The notes under the pieces: model-generated
What the model saw: the letters and a program-made list of their open reading frames with translations, nothing else
Told to the model about the DNA's origin: nothing
The model's database searches: none
Program-made: the position numbers and the translations under genes
In this document: positions 47,180 to 59,628 of the stretch, one piece after another
Layout of the letters: each line of letters begins with the position of its first letter
Numbering within the stretch: position 1 is the first letter of the stretch
Assembly (NCBI GenBank): GCA_026686845.1
Contig: JAIVEN010000021.1
Span: 25,810,001 to 25,874,000 of the forward strand
Direction: 5' to 3'
Origin: Adenanthera pavonina
Lineage: Eukaryota > Streptophyta > Magnoliopsida > Fabales > Fabaceae
Length of the DNA: 64,000 bases

Positions 47180-49130
47180 TATTTTTCTCGAAATGTGGAT
47201 TCAGCAAGGAGAAACTCGCTAGCTACGCTGGCTGGCGTCCGGATTTCAGCTCTGGGCAAATATCTGGATGTTCCCGCTCAGAGGGAGAGGAAGTCATCCC
47301 AAACATTTTAGTGTGTTGTGGACAGAGTTAAACAAAAGTCAGCAAACTGGAAAGCTGCTTCTCTCTCAATGGCAGAAGGGATCACATTGGCAAGGTCAGT
47401 TTTGAGCTCTATTCCAATTTATCCTATGCAAGTAGCAAAAATTCCTAATAAAATTTGTGCTGAGATGGAAAATTTGCCAAGAAACTTTATGTCGGATAGT
47501 AGCTCTGAAGGAACGAAGCCTCATTTAATTAAGTGTGAACCTAAGAATAAAGAGGGCTTGAGCTTTAGAAATATGCAGATTATGAATAATGCATGTTTAG
47601 GCAAAATTACGGGGAAACTTTTGCAGAATGAAAAGAATTTGTGGAGGTTCTAAATAGTAAAAATAGACAAGCTAGGAGGAATCAAGGGTCTTTTATCTTT
47701 GAAAGTGGGGATTCTCCTCTATGGAGTGCTGTCTAAGTGCAAACAAGCTAAGTTTATTTCAGAAGGGGCCATATGGCGTGTTAGAGATGGCAACTCCATT
47801 AAATTTTTTGAAGATTGTTCTGGCAAAAAAACAATTGTTTCGAAGATTGTTGGGTAAAGCCGGGTTCCAGGCTTGTTGATGTTTTAAATTCAAGTTGTGA
47901 TAATAGGATCAGAAGCTCTACTGTTAATTCCTGGATGAATGATGAAGGCAATTGGGACTGTCAATCTCTTTTAATTTTTTTGCCGCCTCAACAATGCAAC
48001 TTGCTGCATTCTATCATATCTCCGCGTGATGAGTTTGGTCCAGATACTATTTCATGGGCTTTTAGCGGTCCGGGGGAATATTCTGTCAAAACGGCTTATA
48101 ATTATCTGGCAAATCATGATAATGGGGAGTCTAATATAGTGTGGAAGAGAATTTGGAAATGGGGAGGAGCGGAGAGAATCAGAATTTTTTTTTTATGGAT
48201 TCTTACTCATGGGAAATCAATGACTAATAACGGAAGACATAAATGTTTTGGTGTGAGCCAATTTTGTAATTGATGTGCTAATGAAGTGGAAGATTCCCTA
48301 CTTGTGGTGACTGTTCAATGACTAAGGAAGTGTGGCTACCTTTGGATCTGAATTTTTTTCTGAGTCTGCAGGATTGGGTTAATGCAAATCTGTCCAAGCA
48401 TTATGGTAGATGTTCTGATTGGCAATGGGATCTTTTATGGGGGTGTGGCTCTTGGCAATTGTGGCAATGGCGAAATAAGGAGTTGTTTGATTCTTCTTTC
48501 AGAAGACCTCTGAATCCTAGTTGCTCCATTTTACAAAATATGGGAAACTATACTATGCCTCGAAGTCGATTAAGAAGGAATTCGAGGATGGATATGATTT
48601 GCAGAGTAGAAAAATGGCGACCCCCAGAAAGGAATTGGATAAAATTTAGTGATGGGTCAGTGATGGGGATTAGTTCAAGAAGTGGTTGTGGTGGCATTCT
48701 TGGTGATCATGAAGGGAAATGGTGTGGTGGATTTTCTAGTAATAGAGGGATATAATCAGTGCTGGAAGCTGAAGCTTGGGGTGGGGTGTTGCTTGGACAA
48801 AGATGTTCAAGTTTGTAAAGATTGAATGTGATGCTGCTGAGTTGGTGACCATACTTAATTATGATAGATGCAGACTTCGTTGCTCTTCAACGATTATTTT
48901 GGAGATCATAAATTGGATGGCAAAGGGTTGGAGAGTTATGGTTAACTATGCTCCTAGGGAGGTTAATGATGCTTCTCATACGTTGGCGCAAATTGGAGCT
49001 GCTCAAGATGAACATCTCACTATTTTTGATGAGGTTCCTATGTGCATTATGAACATTGTGCTTCAAGAAGCACAAGCACAAGGAGCGCAGTCCACTGACT
49101 TGATGGTTGTAAATTGACTAATTGTTTTAT
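47180..49130 (+). pseudogene. 5'-truncated plant LINE with RNase H domain (LINE-2)
   Basis: Plus-strand frames in order: the RT C-terminal region (ALGKYLDVPAQRERKSSQTF; QKSANWKAASLSMAEGITLA; VLSSIPIYPMQVAKIP); the zf-RVT region (KPGSRLVDVLN; ISWAFSGPGEYSVKTAYNYL); then an RNase H domain (WIKFSDGSVMGISSRSGCGG and IECDAAELVTILNYD). The Asp of FSDGS and the Glu-like position in VLEAEAWGV match the RVT_3-type RNase H found in a clade of plant L1 elements. At least three frameshifts or stops break it. The 5' endonuclease and RT core are missing. It ends near a T/A-rich tail at 49145-49170. Confidence 0.85.
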
Positions 49131-52100
49131 TCCTCTTTCTTTGTTGAAAGAAAAAGTTTTTTTTTTTTGTTTTAAACCTTTCTTATTTTAGAAATTTGAG
49201 GCCTAGTCAATTTCTTTTTCATTATACCCTCATTTAATAATTTATATCTTACTCTTATCATAGCTTCTTTTCACCTATCATCATTCTCTTTTGTTAACTT
49301 TATTTCTCATTCTTTCTCTTAAATTAGAGGGTATAGGATATTAAAAGAGGGTATTTTAGTTAATGTATTGTAATATTTCATATTAATTAAAGATTTCGTA
49401 ATCCATATATCATAACTTTAAACAACAATAATTTTAGAATGGAGAGACTACATTTGTTTCAAAGATGCAAAAAACAACTTAAAGGTGCAAAAAAAAAATC
49501 AAAGTTTTCCGGGCTAATCAATTTTGGAAACGTTTTACGTCTTGCAATCTCTATTTGTAGTTTTTTTCTAAAATGTAACTATTTTGTTTGTAAATATTTT
49601 CCAAGTTTATTCTTAAGTTAGTTTCTTTAATTTAAACAAAATTAAATTTGAATAAATAAAGAAAGACTAGTCCCAGCACTTAAGAAATGACTAAACTTTG
49701 ACCCAGCCAACGAACATGCTAATAACTCCGACGCGTTCGTCATGCAGCAGCAAGAGTAAGCCCTTCATTGTAACCCACGAAGATATTGGGTCCAAGCCCA
49801 ACAACTATGTTATTTATTGGGCCTCTAAACCCAACATTCCTATATTAAGAACTCAGTGAGCGGAGCATTATCCGAAATAAATGAATGAATGAAAAACCAA
49901 CAACATATGATACAGTTAAAATATAATTGTATCACTTAAATATATTGTTAAGAATTATGTTTAGAAAAATGAAGGAAAAAAAACGAGCCAACGAAACTCG
50001 TCTACAATCACACTCAACAAAATTTAAATATTAAAAAATAAATATTTCAAAAAGTTTTCTATGTTTGATCATTGTGTTAATTATTGGGTAAGATCATAAT
50101 GTTTGTATGTGATCAAATGTAGCTCAGAATGAACTTAAGAATTTCTCGCATGGTTCCAATTGGAGTCAGATTTTTATACTCATTTGTTTGGGAAAAAAAA
50201 TAAAGCATACAATAGTTTATCTTTGAATACTTCCATTTTTTAAAAAATTTTTATTTAAAATTACGTTAGATTTTTATTTTTAGAATCAGTACAGTTTTTT
50301 TTATTTTGTTTCAAATATATAATTTTTTTCATAATCTACACTGACTTGCCCTAAAAAATAACTAACATCTCTTTTTTTTAAGTTAAATATATTTTCTTTT
50401 TATTTTAAATTATACACAAATTTTCCATTAAAAATATAATAAATATTAACTTGAATAAAATCAATATAAAATATAAACTTTATAGCAAGTCACATTACAT
50501 ACAAATTATAAATAGTGTAACTCATTTCCTAGATTTTGTGTAAAGGTGAAAAAGTTGATCAAATCTACTCTTTAAATTTAGGATTGTTTGTGTATATATT
50601 TTAGCAAATTATACTTTTCATAAGTGTGAGTAGTATCACTAATAATTCTTCAATTTATATCAATGTGCTAGAAAATGCATCTTTAATATAAAATTTATGA
50701 TAAATCATATTTTTTTAAGTCATAAACAATACATCTTATTTTTTAAACACAGTACAATATATAAGACCCTCCCAATTTTAAAAACAGAAGAAGAAAGTTC
50801 GTATAATTTAAAATAAAAGAATTGTCTATATAATTAAAACACAACTCGGTGGGAGTTTGTAAAATCTTCATATTCTATATATAATATAAAATTTTTAAAA
50901 TACTTCACTAAATTAAAGTTATGAATATAACTTTTTTAGACTTCATACAAAACACGAGCCCACATTTTAGTTTATTAGTTATATTCTAAAAGCAGTAATT
51001 AGTTTGTTAGAAAATATCGTGTAGTGAGGGAAATTGGGTTTCCATGTTGATCATGCAGTAATGCTTACAACAATGACTTGTTCTCTCACAATATATTTTT
51101 TAAAATTCAAAATAATAATTTTACTCGACAAATAAACAAAGTAAGTTGTCATGAACACATAGTGTTGTCGTCCGTAGGCAAATCAGTCAAAGACATCGTG
51201 AAGAACCACGTTGATAAGGAGAGTTTCAATCCAATAATGATTTATTTTAATAGTATATGATAGTTTTTCTGTTTTTTAAAATTATGACATTCACCAGGTT
51301 TTGCGGTAAGGACTGAAATAATCTAAAATAATTTATTGGGGTGAGTTGAAAAGTCAAAATAAGTAAAGTCTTAAAACACACACATGCTTGAATCTTAATT
51401 AGTAGTTGTGTATAACAAATATTTGTACCAAAAAATTAAGATATATAATATTTATAATTATATTTTTTATCATTATTTAATAGTAATAATAATTTTTACT
51501 ATCTTTTCATTATCATTATTTGACAATAAGTATTTGCTTTTTTAAGGTACAAATTAAGAGATATATATTTCATTTGTAAAATTATTTATTTTCTTTTTTA
51601 TTTCATTCTATCCCCTCCACTAAACAAACCCAGTTGGAAGGATTTATTGGCAAGGGTAAAAACAACCCATGAGAGATTGCAAATCAGGACTCTAAAAATA
51701 ACTAAATAAATTTCCAAAATAATTAAGTTATGCACAAAAGTGTGAGAAAGAGTCATCGTCGTTGAGTGGGTCTTTTTAGCAGATCCCATAGAAAATACTC
51801 AATAAATAAGTGCAATAAATAAAAGAACAACATGATTCACTCAATAAATAACAAATGGTGCATTGGTGAAGCTAAATAAATAGTATTATATAAACAATGA
51901 AATGAGGACAAAACTCAACTACGAGCATGCTTTTTGTGAACCTATAATAATTTGTGGCTTTATTATATTCGTAAGAATAATTAGAATGATAATCCCAAAG
52001 AAAGAAAAATTATTGATGTCACTATGAGTTTGGATCTCAAGAGATTTGGTTTGCTTTATAAAATATGCTCCACCACTTATGTATATGAAAATATTAGAAT

Positions 52101-52625
52101 GGGAGATATCAATGCACTAAATGAAAGCAACACTTGGCATCAAGATCAACATACATATCAGTTGAACTGAGAGAGATTGCATCTAACCCACAAAACAATC
52201 TTCCTATTCCAAAAAAGAAATTATATTATAATAATATATGCAATCGGTGGACAGTTACAATACAGGATACGCACACTCACTGCCCTAATTTATTTATTTG
52301 TTTGGTTGTTTATTTAAATTGGTTTACAGGTGCAATATGAACACATAAAATATTGGTTAAAATATTGCATTTGGAGAAGATATCACATCTTTTTTTGGCC
52401 ATATCAAAGATGATAGTCAGCCGACCTAAGTAAAACTTTACCATAAACTATGCTTATTTATCTTATTTTCTAATTTAAACAACAAAATTATCTTTTTTAT
52501 AGACAAGAAACATCTTTTACTAGTAGTAAAAATTAATCTCCTTGGAGTTATTGAGAGTAAAGGGTAAATTTTTCTCAAGCTTTATAAATAAAGTGCCTAT
52601 TTGGTTGACTATAAATTAAACTTCA
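49131..52625. other. AT-rich intergenic stretch
   Basis: No gene supported. A short GC-richer part (49690-49870) contains gggcct-type motifs but no frame of note. The rest is AT-rich with small unsupported frames. Confidence 0.5.
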
Positions 52626-52627
52626 AA

Positions 52628-52788
52628 CCACTTGTTTAAATGGTGAGATCCTCTCATGAACATGAGTCAGTCATGAAAATTATTTATTCGATTCCCTAAT
52701 TATATATTATTTTAATTATAAGGAACCTATTGTAATTTAAATTCATTAGTATAGTTAAATTTATGTGACATTCCTTTAAAAAAAAAAA
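52628..52788 (+). mobile_element. Candidate SINE remnant
   Basis: A weak A-box-like stretch (TGTTTAAATGG, 52633-52643) and a good B-box-like ATTCGATTCCC (52686-52696) are followed by about 80 bases and an A-run at 52776-52788. Divergence is high and no target duplication was seen. Confidence 0.35.
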
Positions 52789-53324
52789 GCTTGGCATCAT
52801 TTTATTACATATTTGAAGCTCTATTAGTTTTCTAAAATTAAAATGTAATCCCTATTGGACTCATACTTCAAATAGTAAAATATTCATATTCAATGTGTAT
52901 TTGATACAATAGACATATATACTACATTACATATTATATATATATCCTTAATCTTTTTCTTTTTTGAAAAAAAGTTTCAACATGGCTTAGATCTTATAGA
53001 AAAGCTCAATTTTTAGTTTCTTGTTTTAGATATATTTATATTACCTTTAAAATACTTATTAAAAACTTAAATTTTTATAATTTTTTTTATTTTTGATACA
53101 TTAATTTATTGAATATATACATAAACTTATATGTATATTTTCTATACCTATATTATAAAATTTTAAAATTTATCACATGTGACATATGATATCATGTTTT
53201 ACCCAATACCCATACACATTTTTGTGCATCATAGGATGTAACAATTATATGATTTTTACAAATAAATATATTGATTTTAATTATATTATACACTCAACAT
53301 ATTACTAATAAATAATGTACATGT

Positions 53325-53700
53325 TACTTCCTCTAGACCTTTTTATAAATGTCTTTTTAACTAAATCACATGGATTAATGCAAGTAGTTTAAATTAGTAA
53401 GAAATTTTGATTTTGTCAAAGAAATTACTACTATAACATTCCTAAAATACCCTTAATATAAAAGTAATTAATCTTCATCCACGTTAATACTTGGACAAAG
53501 AAAGTTAAAACTATTAAGAGTATTTATAAAAATCATTCATTAATACTTCTCTAAATTTTGAAAAAGCTTTTACATTAAGAATCACAAAGATCTTTTTAAA
53601 AGGTTTTATATTAAGGACAAGGCAGTATAAGTAGTTTATTGCTTTATTTCAAAAATATCGTTCTTATTAATTACTTTATGGAGTATTAATTACTCTAGAG
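53325..53700. other. Possible degenerate MITE
   Basis: TACTTCCTCTAGACC at the left resembles the common TACTCCCTCCG MITE end. The right side has ttttatattaaggacaaggc. The inverted match is partial. Confidence 0.25.
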
Positions 53701-53719
53701 AGTATATATATTTTTAAAA

Positions 53720-55135
53720 TTTATGGAGAATTAGTTAGAAGAACCATGCAAAAAAACTTGTCTAAGGTAAAGGACATCACGGAGGAAAATGACATAAGAT
53801 TGGCAGAAAATAATGCAAGATGGATAGGAAATGGTCCCTCATCCTAAATAAGTTCTCATTGCGGTATTTATTAGGAATGAAAATAAAAATTAAAGTAATT
53901 TTTAAATAATTTTATTGGTGCAACTAATTTTTTTTTCTTCTTAAATTCACCATGACTTATAGTATTAAGGATTGAAGGGTTATATTTAAATTAAATTGTT
54001 AAAATAAATAAATAAATACATGCATGGAAAAAAAAACTAGGTGTAACCCTGATTCTTTAAAAAAAAAAAAAAGCAGCTTCTTTACCAGTTAACCCACGTC
54101 AAAACAATTTATAAAATAAGCACGAGACCACTTGACGCGAAAAGTACATATAATGTCTATCTATTTGCAACTTAAAATACCAACAAAACTAAGATAAATC
54201 CTGGAAAAAAAATATACTAAGATAAGTCGATACCTTTTTTTTTCATTCATATGTGTAATTTCTTGTAAGTTAACTATATACTAACTCCGGTTTCAATTAT
54301 AAGTCAACTAAAATAAGAGTTTTTATGATCTAAAATATAAGTTATATTTGGATTTTTAAATAAGTTTTTTCTAAATACTTATCATTAAATATCCTTTCTT
54401 GGTTTATAAAAAAAAATACTCATAATTAAATATATTAAAAAAATAATTTATGAATGAAAAAATATAATATATAATTAGGAATAAATTTAAAAAATAAATA
54501 AAATTTAAGACAAATTTAATAAGTTTAATAACTTTTTTAATATAATACTATTCATGGCATTTTCTATATATATAAATATTTTTAAATTGACATTAATTTC
54601 AGTTCCGAATGAATCTTCATGTTTCCCAGTGGAATGACCACCGGGATACAATTGACAATACCCGTTAAAGGATTAAACAAGTAATGCGAAAGAATTATAA
54701 TCATATTTTTGAAACACTGACCAGTAAAAAAATGTTCAAGTTCTCTTCTTCTGTAGTACCATTAATTAGGAATATTTAATTAATCATACGTTAAAGACAT
54801 TATTGATACAGTTAAAATAATATCAATGATGTAGAGTAATATATACCAACCCATGATAGTTGATTGATATATAAATTAATGCAAGAACAGCTAATAGAAA
54901 GTGACAGGAATGTATTATTAAAGTGGCCTGAGCAGGTTTACTATTGCATTTGTTGACGATATAATGGTAAAAAAAAAAAATAATGAACAATTTGATATCA
55001 GAAGCTAACAGGACCAGGTTTGAAAGAAAGACAAAAGGCACATCGCTTTCGTGACACCTCAAATTTGCCGCTATTAAAAAACAAATAAGTAACCCCACAC
55101 AAAAAAGAAGAAAATTAATAATTGAATTCAACGTC
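53720..55135. other. AT-rich intergenic stretch
   Basis: A MITE-like end (ctaactccggtttcaattataag, near 54280) has no partner. The minus frame at 54823-55131 (102 residues, hydrophobic) opens with TTG, is composition-driven, and is not accepted as a gene. Confidence 0.4.
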
Positions 55136-55137
55136 TA

Positions 55138-55330
55138 GAGATCCATACTCTCTCAGACCACCTAGGGCCCTTGACTCTAAATGATGTCCAGTAAGATGTG
55201 GACACCTGTACATTCCCACGTGGGTCCGGGGCCCAACTCCATCTCGCCCGGTTTTCAAACTATCATTTCTGGTAAAGGGACCACCCTCTCTCCCTCTGGC
55301 TGTTCCTTTTATGCATCAACCTCATAATTC
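55138..55330. promoter_or_regulatory. Orphan promoter-like island with palindromic G-box
   Basis: A GC-richer island in AT-rich DNA. It contains the perfect 10-base palindrome CCCACGTGGG (55215-55224), CCGGGGCCC, and a CT-rich stretch (ccctctctccctctgg) before ttttatgc. It looks like a plant core promoter and leader, but no credible coding frame lies on either side. Confidence 0.3.
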
Positions 55331-55666
55331 ATATTCCCTCCTATCCTAAATGTCTTAATTATCCCTTACCTTTTTATATATTATTTCTATTATACCCCTC
55401 CTTTTTTCTTTACTTAGATTTTTTTAAAAAATGTTTCATTTATGATGGTGAGTTTGAATCCTTTTGATAGCTTTCTAACAATTGAGTAATTGTAAATTTA
55501 TAATTGAGTAGGTTTATATAATAATTTCGATTTATATGTTAGATTACTGCATTTATTTTTAACATACTTCTTCCAATCTCATTTGTAAAAAATATTATTC
55601 AGAAAATTTGTTTAATCCAATTTATAAAGTGTAGTATTAAATTTTTATATAAATTTCTTACTTTAT

Positions 55667-56290
55667 CCTTGGGTATTCATAGGACAAGCCGAGCATCACT
55701 TTGACCTGGTGTTTAGGCTGGAACACTCTCAGGCCATGAAAAAAACCCGTGGCCCAAGATGGCCTAGTATTTGACTGGGCTGGATTGGGCTAATATAGGT
55801 CTAGGCCGACCTGGTACAAAATAAAATAAAAAAACTAAAAAAATATATAAATAGATAGTAAATTAACTTAATTTCTTAACAGAAAAATATAATTACTTTT
55901 ATCTGAAATATGTTTCTATAGGATATGATATTGGGGTCAAAAGTAATATTTGTTAAAATTATAAATATTTAACAATTATACATTATTTACTTTTATATAA
56001 TATTAAGTTAAGAAATAAATTTAAAATTTGAAATAAAATTAAATATTGAAATAATAAAATGTCTTTATCATAATTATAAAAATTAACTTATTATACTAAG
56101 TGTATTAAAAAAATCATATAAACTCATTCAATGTTCATGAAAAATAAAGAGAAAGAACCTGGCCTGATAATTATCTCAACTTGAAGTTTTGATTTGCTGA
56201 TATTTTTCTTTTTTGGCTCGGCCCAACCTGATTCGAGTTAACTAAGACATACCAGGCCACGGGTTTGAATACATAGCCTACTTTATATTT
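55667..56290. other. Possible hAT-like MITE relic with GGCC-rich ends
   Basis: The left end has ggcccaagatggcc and gggctggattgggct; the right end has ggctcggcccaacctg and ccaggccacggg. These are inverted-biased subterminal motifs around an AT-rich core. Boundaries are not fixed. Confidence 0.3.
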
Positions 56291-58655
56291 AATAACTTTC
56301 TCGTAAATTGTTCTCTACTTTAACACGTTATTTTTTTTCATATAATTATTATTACTTTAATTAAGAGTAGAAGTAAAATTGAAAATTTATACTCTTTTTT
56401 TTTACTTTGAAAATTCACATAACTCTTTTTAATACTTATATATATTAATCAATATTACTTTATAAATAAGATAAAAAAGAGTATTAGACTTTGGTTGTTT
56501 TTCCATTTACAAGTTTCAATGCATGCAAATGGAAAAGCACGTATGGGGGTGTACTTTCATCGGCCCACAAACAAGCATGTACTGCGGCCTCACTAACCTA
56601 GTAGGATTGATTGAGAGTGCCTTTCTATCCTACCAACTTCTTTATTAAAAAATATAGGATATGGTTCTAATGTATAAAAAATAAAATTATATAATATTAC
56701 TTGTATTGTTATTATTATTTAATAATATTTAATAATATTATGTCATTATTTGATATTTCAAAAGGATTTGATAGGAATTGGACAAAAAATCCCTCCCACA
56801 TGTTATGATAGGTCAAATCTCTCTCTCTCAAGTGTATGAATAGGCTTTGTTATGGAAGATAAAATATATTTTAATAATTTTTATATTTTGAAAGAATTAA
56901 TTTTCAACTATCAATTAAAAAATATATTTAAAGTTCACCTAAAAATGGTGCAAGTGACTAGGCAAAAAAAAAAAGTAGTTGCAATAAATAAGGCTATCAT
57001 AATACTCTTTTCATTTCAATTTATAAAACACTTTTAATTACTACACATATCAAAAATAATAATTAATAACTAAAAAATTTTTCAACTTTTTATAAATTAC
57101 CCTTATTAATATAGTTAACATACTTTTTTCGGTTCTCATTATAAGGCATTTTATATCAATTGCTTGTATATTAAAAAATTATTTTTATCTGAAATCAATA
57201 CAAAAAGTACCAACATTTCATATTTTCTCTTATTATATACTCCATTTTATTGTCATTATAGTGTTATAAATGAGAAGTGTAAAAGCATTAAAGATAGAGA
57301 TAAAATTGGAAGAAAAATATCTAATACCCTATATTTTGGATATAAAAATTTATCATATAAATTGACTTATAATATAGATCGGAAGAAGTATAAACTAAAC
57401 TCATCAACATTAATTAAATTTCATTCATTTTCGAGGTGTAGTTTGGATAAAAGGAAACTAAATACACTACATAATTCGTAAAATATATTATATTGTAAAA
57501 TATTAATTTTTCTAAATTATACCTTAAATAGTGTAAGGAGGGAATATTATTTTATTGAGCTGGCATTATTAATGTGCTGGAAATATTAAAGAGATGTAGT
57601 TTAAAGGATTATTAATTACACATAATGAAACCACAAGCAATTTCATTTAGCAACAACTTTTCAACTAACCTCTATAGGTATCAAAAGATCTCTCTTTCAA
57701 GAATTTTATAGCTCAATTACTTTAGAATTTGAAAATAGGATTTCTAATAATTTACAACTAAATTTCTATGATATACAATTGAATTGTTCATTACTTTTAA
57801 ATGAGCCTTTAAATTTTACAATTCCAGAATAATTTCGTCACACGAAATTTTTTTAAAAATAGTTCAAGATCTAGATCATTTGTTGTCATTTTTCAATTGG
57901 ATGATCTTCCATTGTATATATGTTGTGACCTAGATCCTTCATTGTTATTTTCCCTTTTGATAACTTTAAATTTTGTTTTCGTGGCAAAAAAAAAACTTCA
58001 GTTTTGTTTAAATGAAAAGAAAATAAGGGATATAGAAAAACATGAGGAAAAATAAGAGAGAGATTCTTTTTATTTTCCGCCTAATTTTTCTCTCCCTTTT
58101 TCCCTCATCCAAGTGGATGTAAGGGGCTATTAGTTTATTTTTGTTTAATAAAAGTGAATTTATTTATGAACCTAAAATAACATTAGGCCATTCTCATTAA
58201 TTTTTAAAATAATAGCATACATATTATTTTTTTTACTAAATGATAAAAGCATGATTATCTTTATTTTATAAGTATTAATTTTATATATGACCGTATTATT
58301 TTTCATCATAAAAAATATTTCTTTTATAAATCTCTCTTTTCATTATAAAAAAATTGAATTGTATAATATTGAAATATAAAAATGACATATTTATTAAATA
58401 TTTGAATATTTTTCATGAAAAGAAAATAATAAATTTTAAAAAAATCCAATCAGCAATGCAATTAGAATTGATGACTCAAATTCCAAAAAAAAAGAAGAAA
58501 TCATCAATATCACAATAAAATACTACTAAAAAGTTTAAAAAGTCACATTATTTATATAAATATACATAGTCCATTCTAATATGATATAATTTTTTCTCAC
58601 ATAGTAAAAATGAGATAGAATACGATTTGGACATAAAATCCAAATTTCGATATAA
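56291..58655. other. AT-rich intergenic stretch
   Basis: No gene or bounded element. A MITE-type end (gtaaggagggaatatt, near 57533) lacks a clear partner. Confidence 0.45.
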
Positions 58656-58657
58656 TG

Positions 58658-58925
58658 TACTCCCTTCGATTCTATATATAGGACTTTTTACCTTGATCCT
58701 AAATATAAGATTTTTTACAATATACGAGGTGGTATTTATTATATATTTCTAAAAAATGTCCCTATTTAATGTATGCAAAGAAAAAAAGAGAGAAATTAAA
58801 TAAGAATAGTTTTAAAAAAATATTAAAATTTTTGAAAAAATTGAGATAGTTAATTAGTTTTAACTTTTTTTTTTAATTTACATTATTCAGTTAAAATTAT
58901 TTTATATATTATACTGGAGGGAGTA
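58658..58925 (+). mobile_element. MITE (Stowaway/Tc1-like ends), copy 2, upstream of the FLZ gene
   Basis: Runs from TACTCCCTTCGATTC to GGAGGGAGTA, with TA edges and matching terminal bases. Its interior is strongly similar to 31048-31321 in the same orientation; the last ~60 bases differ. The 3' end lies 704 bases before the FLZ start codon. Confidence 0.75.
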
Positions 58926-59148
58926 ATAAAAAAATAAATTATTGAGGAAAGAAAAGAAGGGATATAAAAGTAATTGGGAGAGAATAGCGACGTTGATAAA
59001 ATAGCTATGGGGGCCAGGGCCAAGCTTGAGGTGGAACACGTCGCTTTCGATGCCAAAACGCGGGGCCACTCTCTCCGTTTCAGTGGGCTCTGTGGTTCCC
59101 ATATTCCCTGTCCCTTCTTTCCCTCTCTCTCTCTATCTCTCTACTGTA

Positions 59149-59154
59149 CACGTG
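59149..59154. promoter_or_regulatory. G-box (CACGTG) upstream of the FLZ gene
   Basis: CACGTG within TACACGTGTT, about 390 bases upstream of the TATA box in a GC- and CT-richer region (58990-59290). Confidence 0.4.
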
Positions 59155-59543
59155 TTCATGTCCATCCAACGGTCCTCACTCCTCGGAATCTTTCCTTCCT
59201 TCCCCCACAGGCTCCGATCCCTAGATTGAGTCTCAATCATTGTTTAAAGCCTGTGGGCCCCCACTGACCACGACCCCCTCCGCCTTCACTAGAAGACTCT
59301 TCATAATGACTACTAATCCATTATATCGCTTTAACTTGTAATCAATCTCAATTAATCACCGCATTTTTTATTTAATCGTCCCTCTAACCCCTCATTTAAA
59401 AAATTAATTGCTGGCTATTTCTCTTGCAATCCTTACTTTATACATCTGCATAATTCCAAACAAAACCAGGGGCTTCCTCCAACCACTCCATCAATTTCTA
59501 TTAAATACCTCCCAACACATGGCCTTTTTTTACGACTCCACTC

Positions 59544-59550
59544 TTATAAA
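59544..59550 (+). promoter_or_regulatory. TATA box of the FLZ gene
   Basis: TTATAAA, 79-85 bases upstream of the ATG. The leader is CT-rich. Confidence 0.65.
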
Positions 59551-59628
59551 GCCACTCCCAATCCCACCTTTCTTCAGAATCTCAACGCACACACCCTCCT
59601 CTTCCTCCTTCCTCTTCCAAGTCCCAGT

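Noticed and set aside
54823..55131. 102-residue hydrophobic minus ORF next to a promoter-like island
   Set aside because: Starts with TTG, and its hydrophobicity follows from T-rich DNA. No family recognised.
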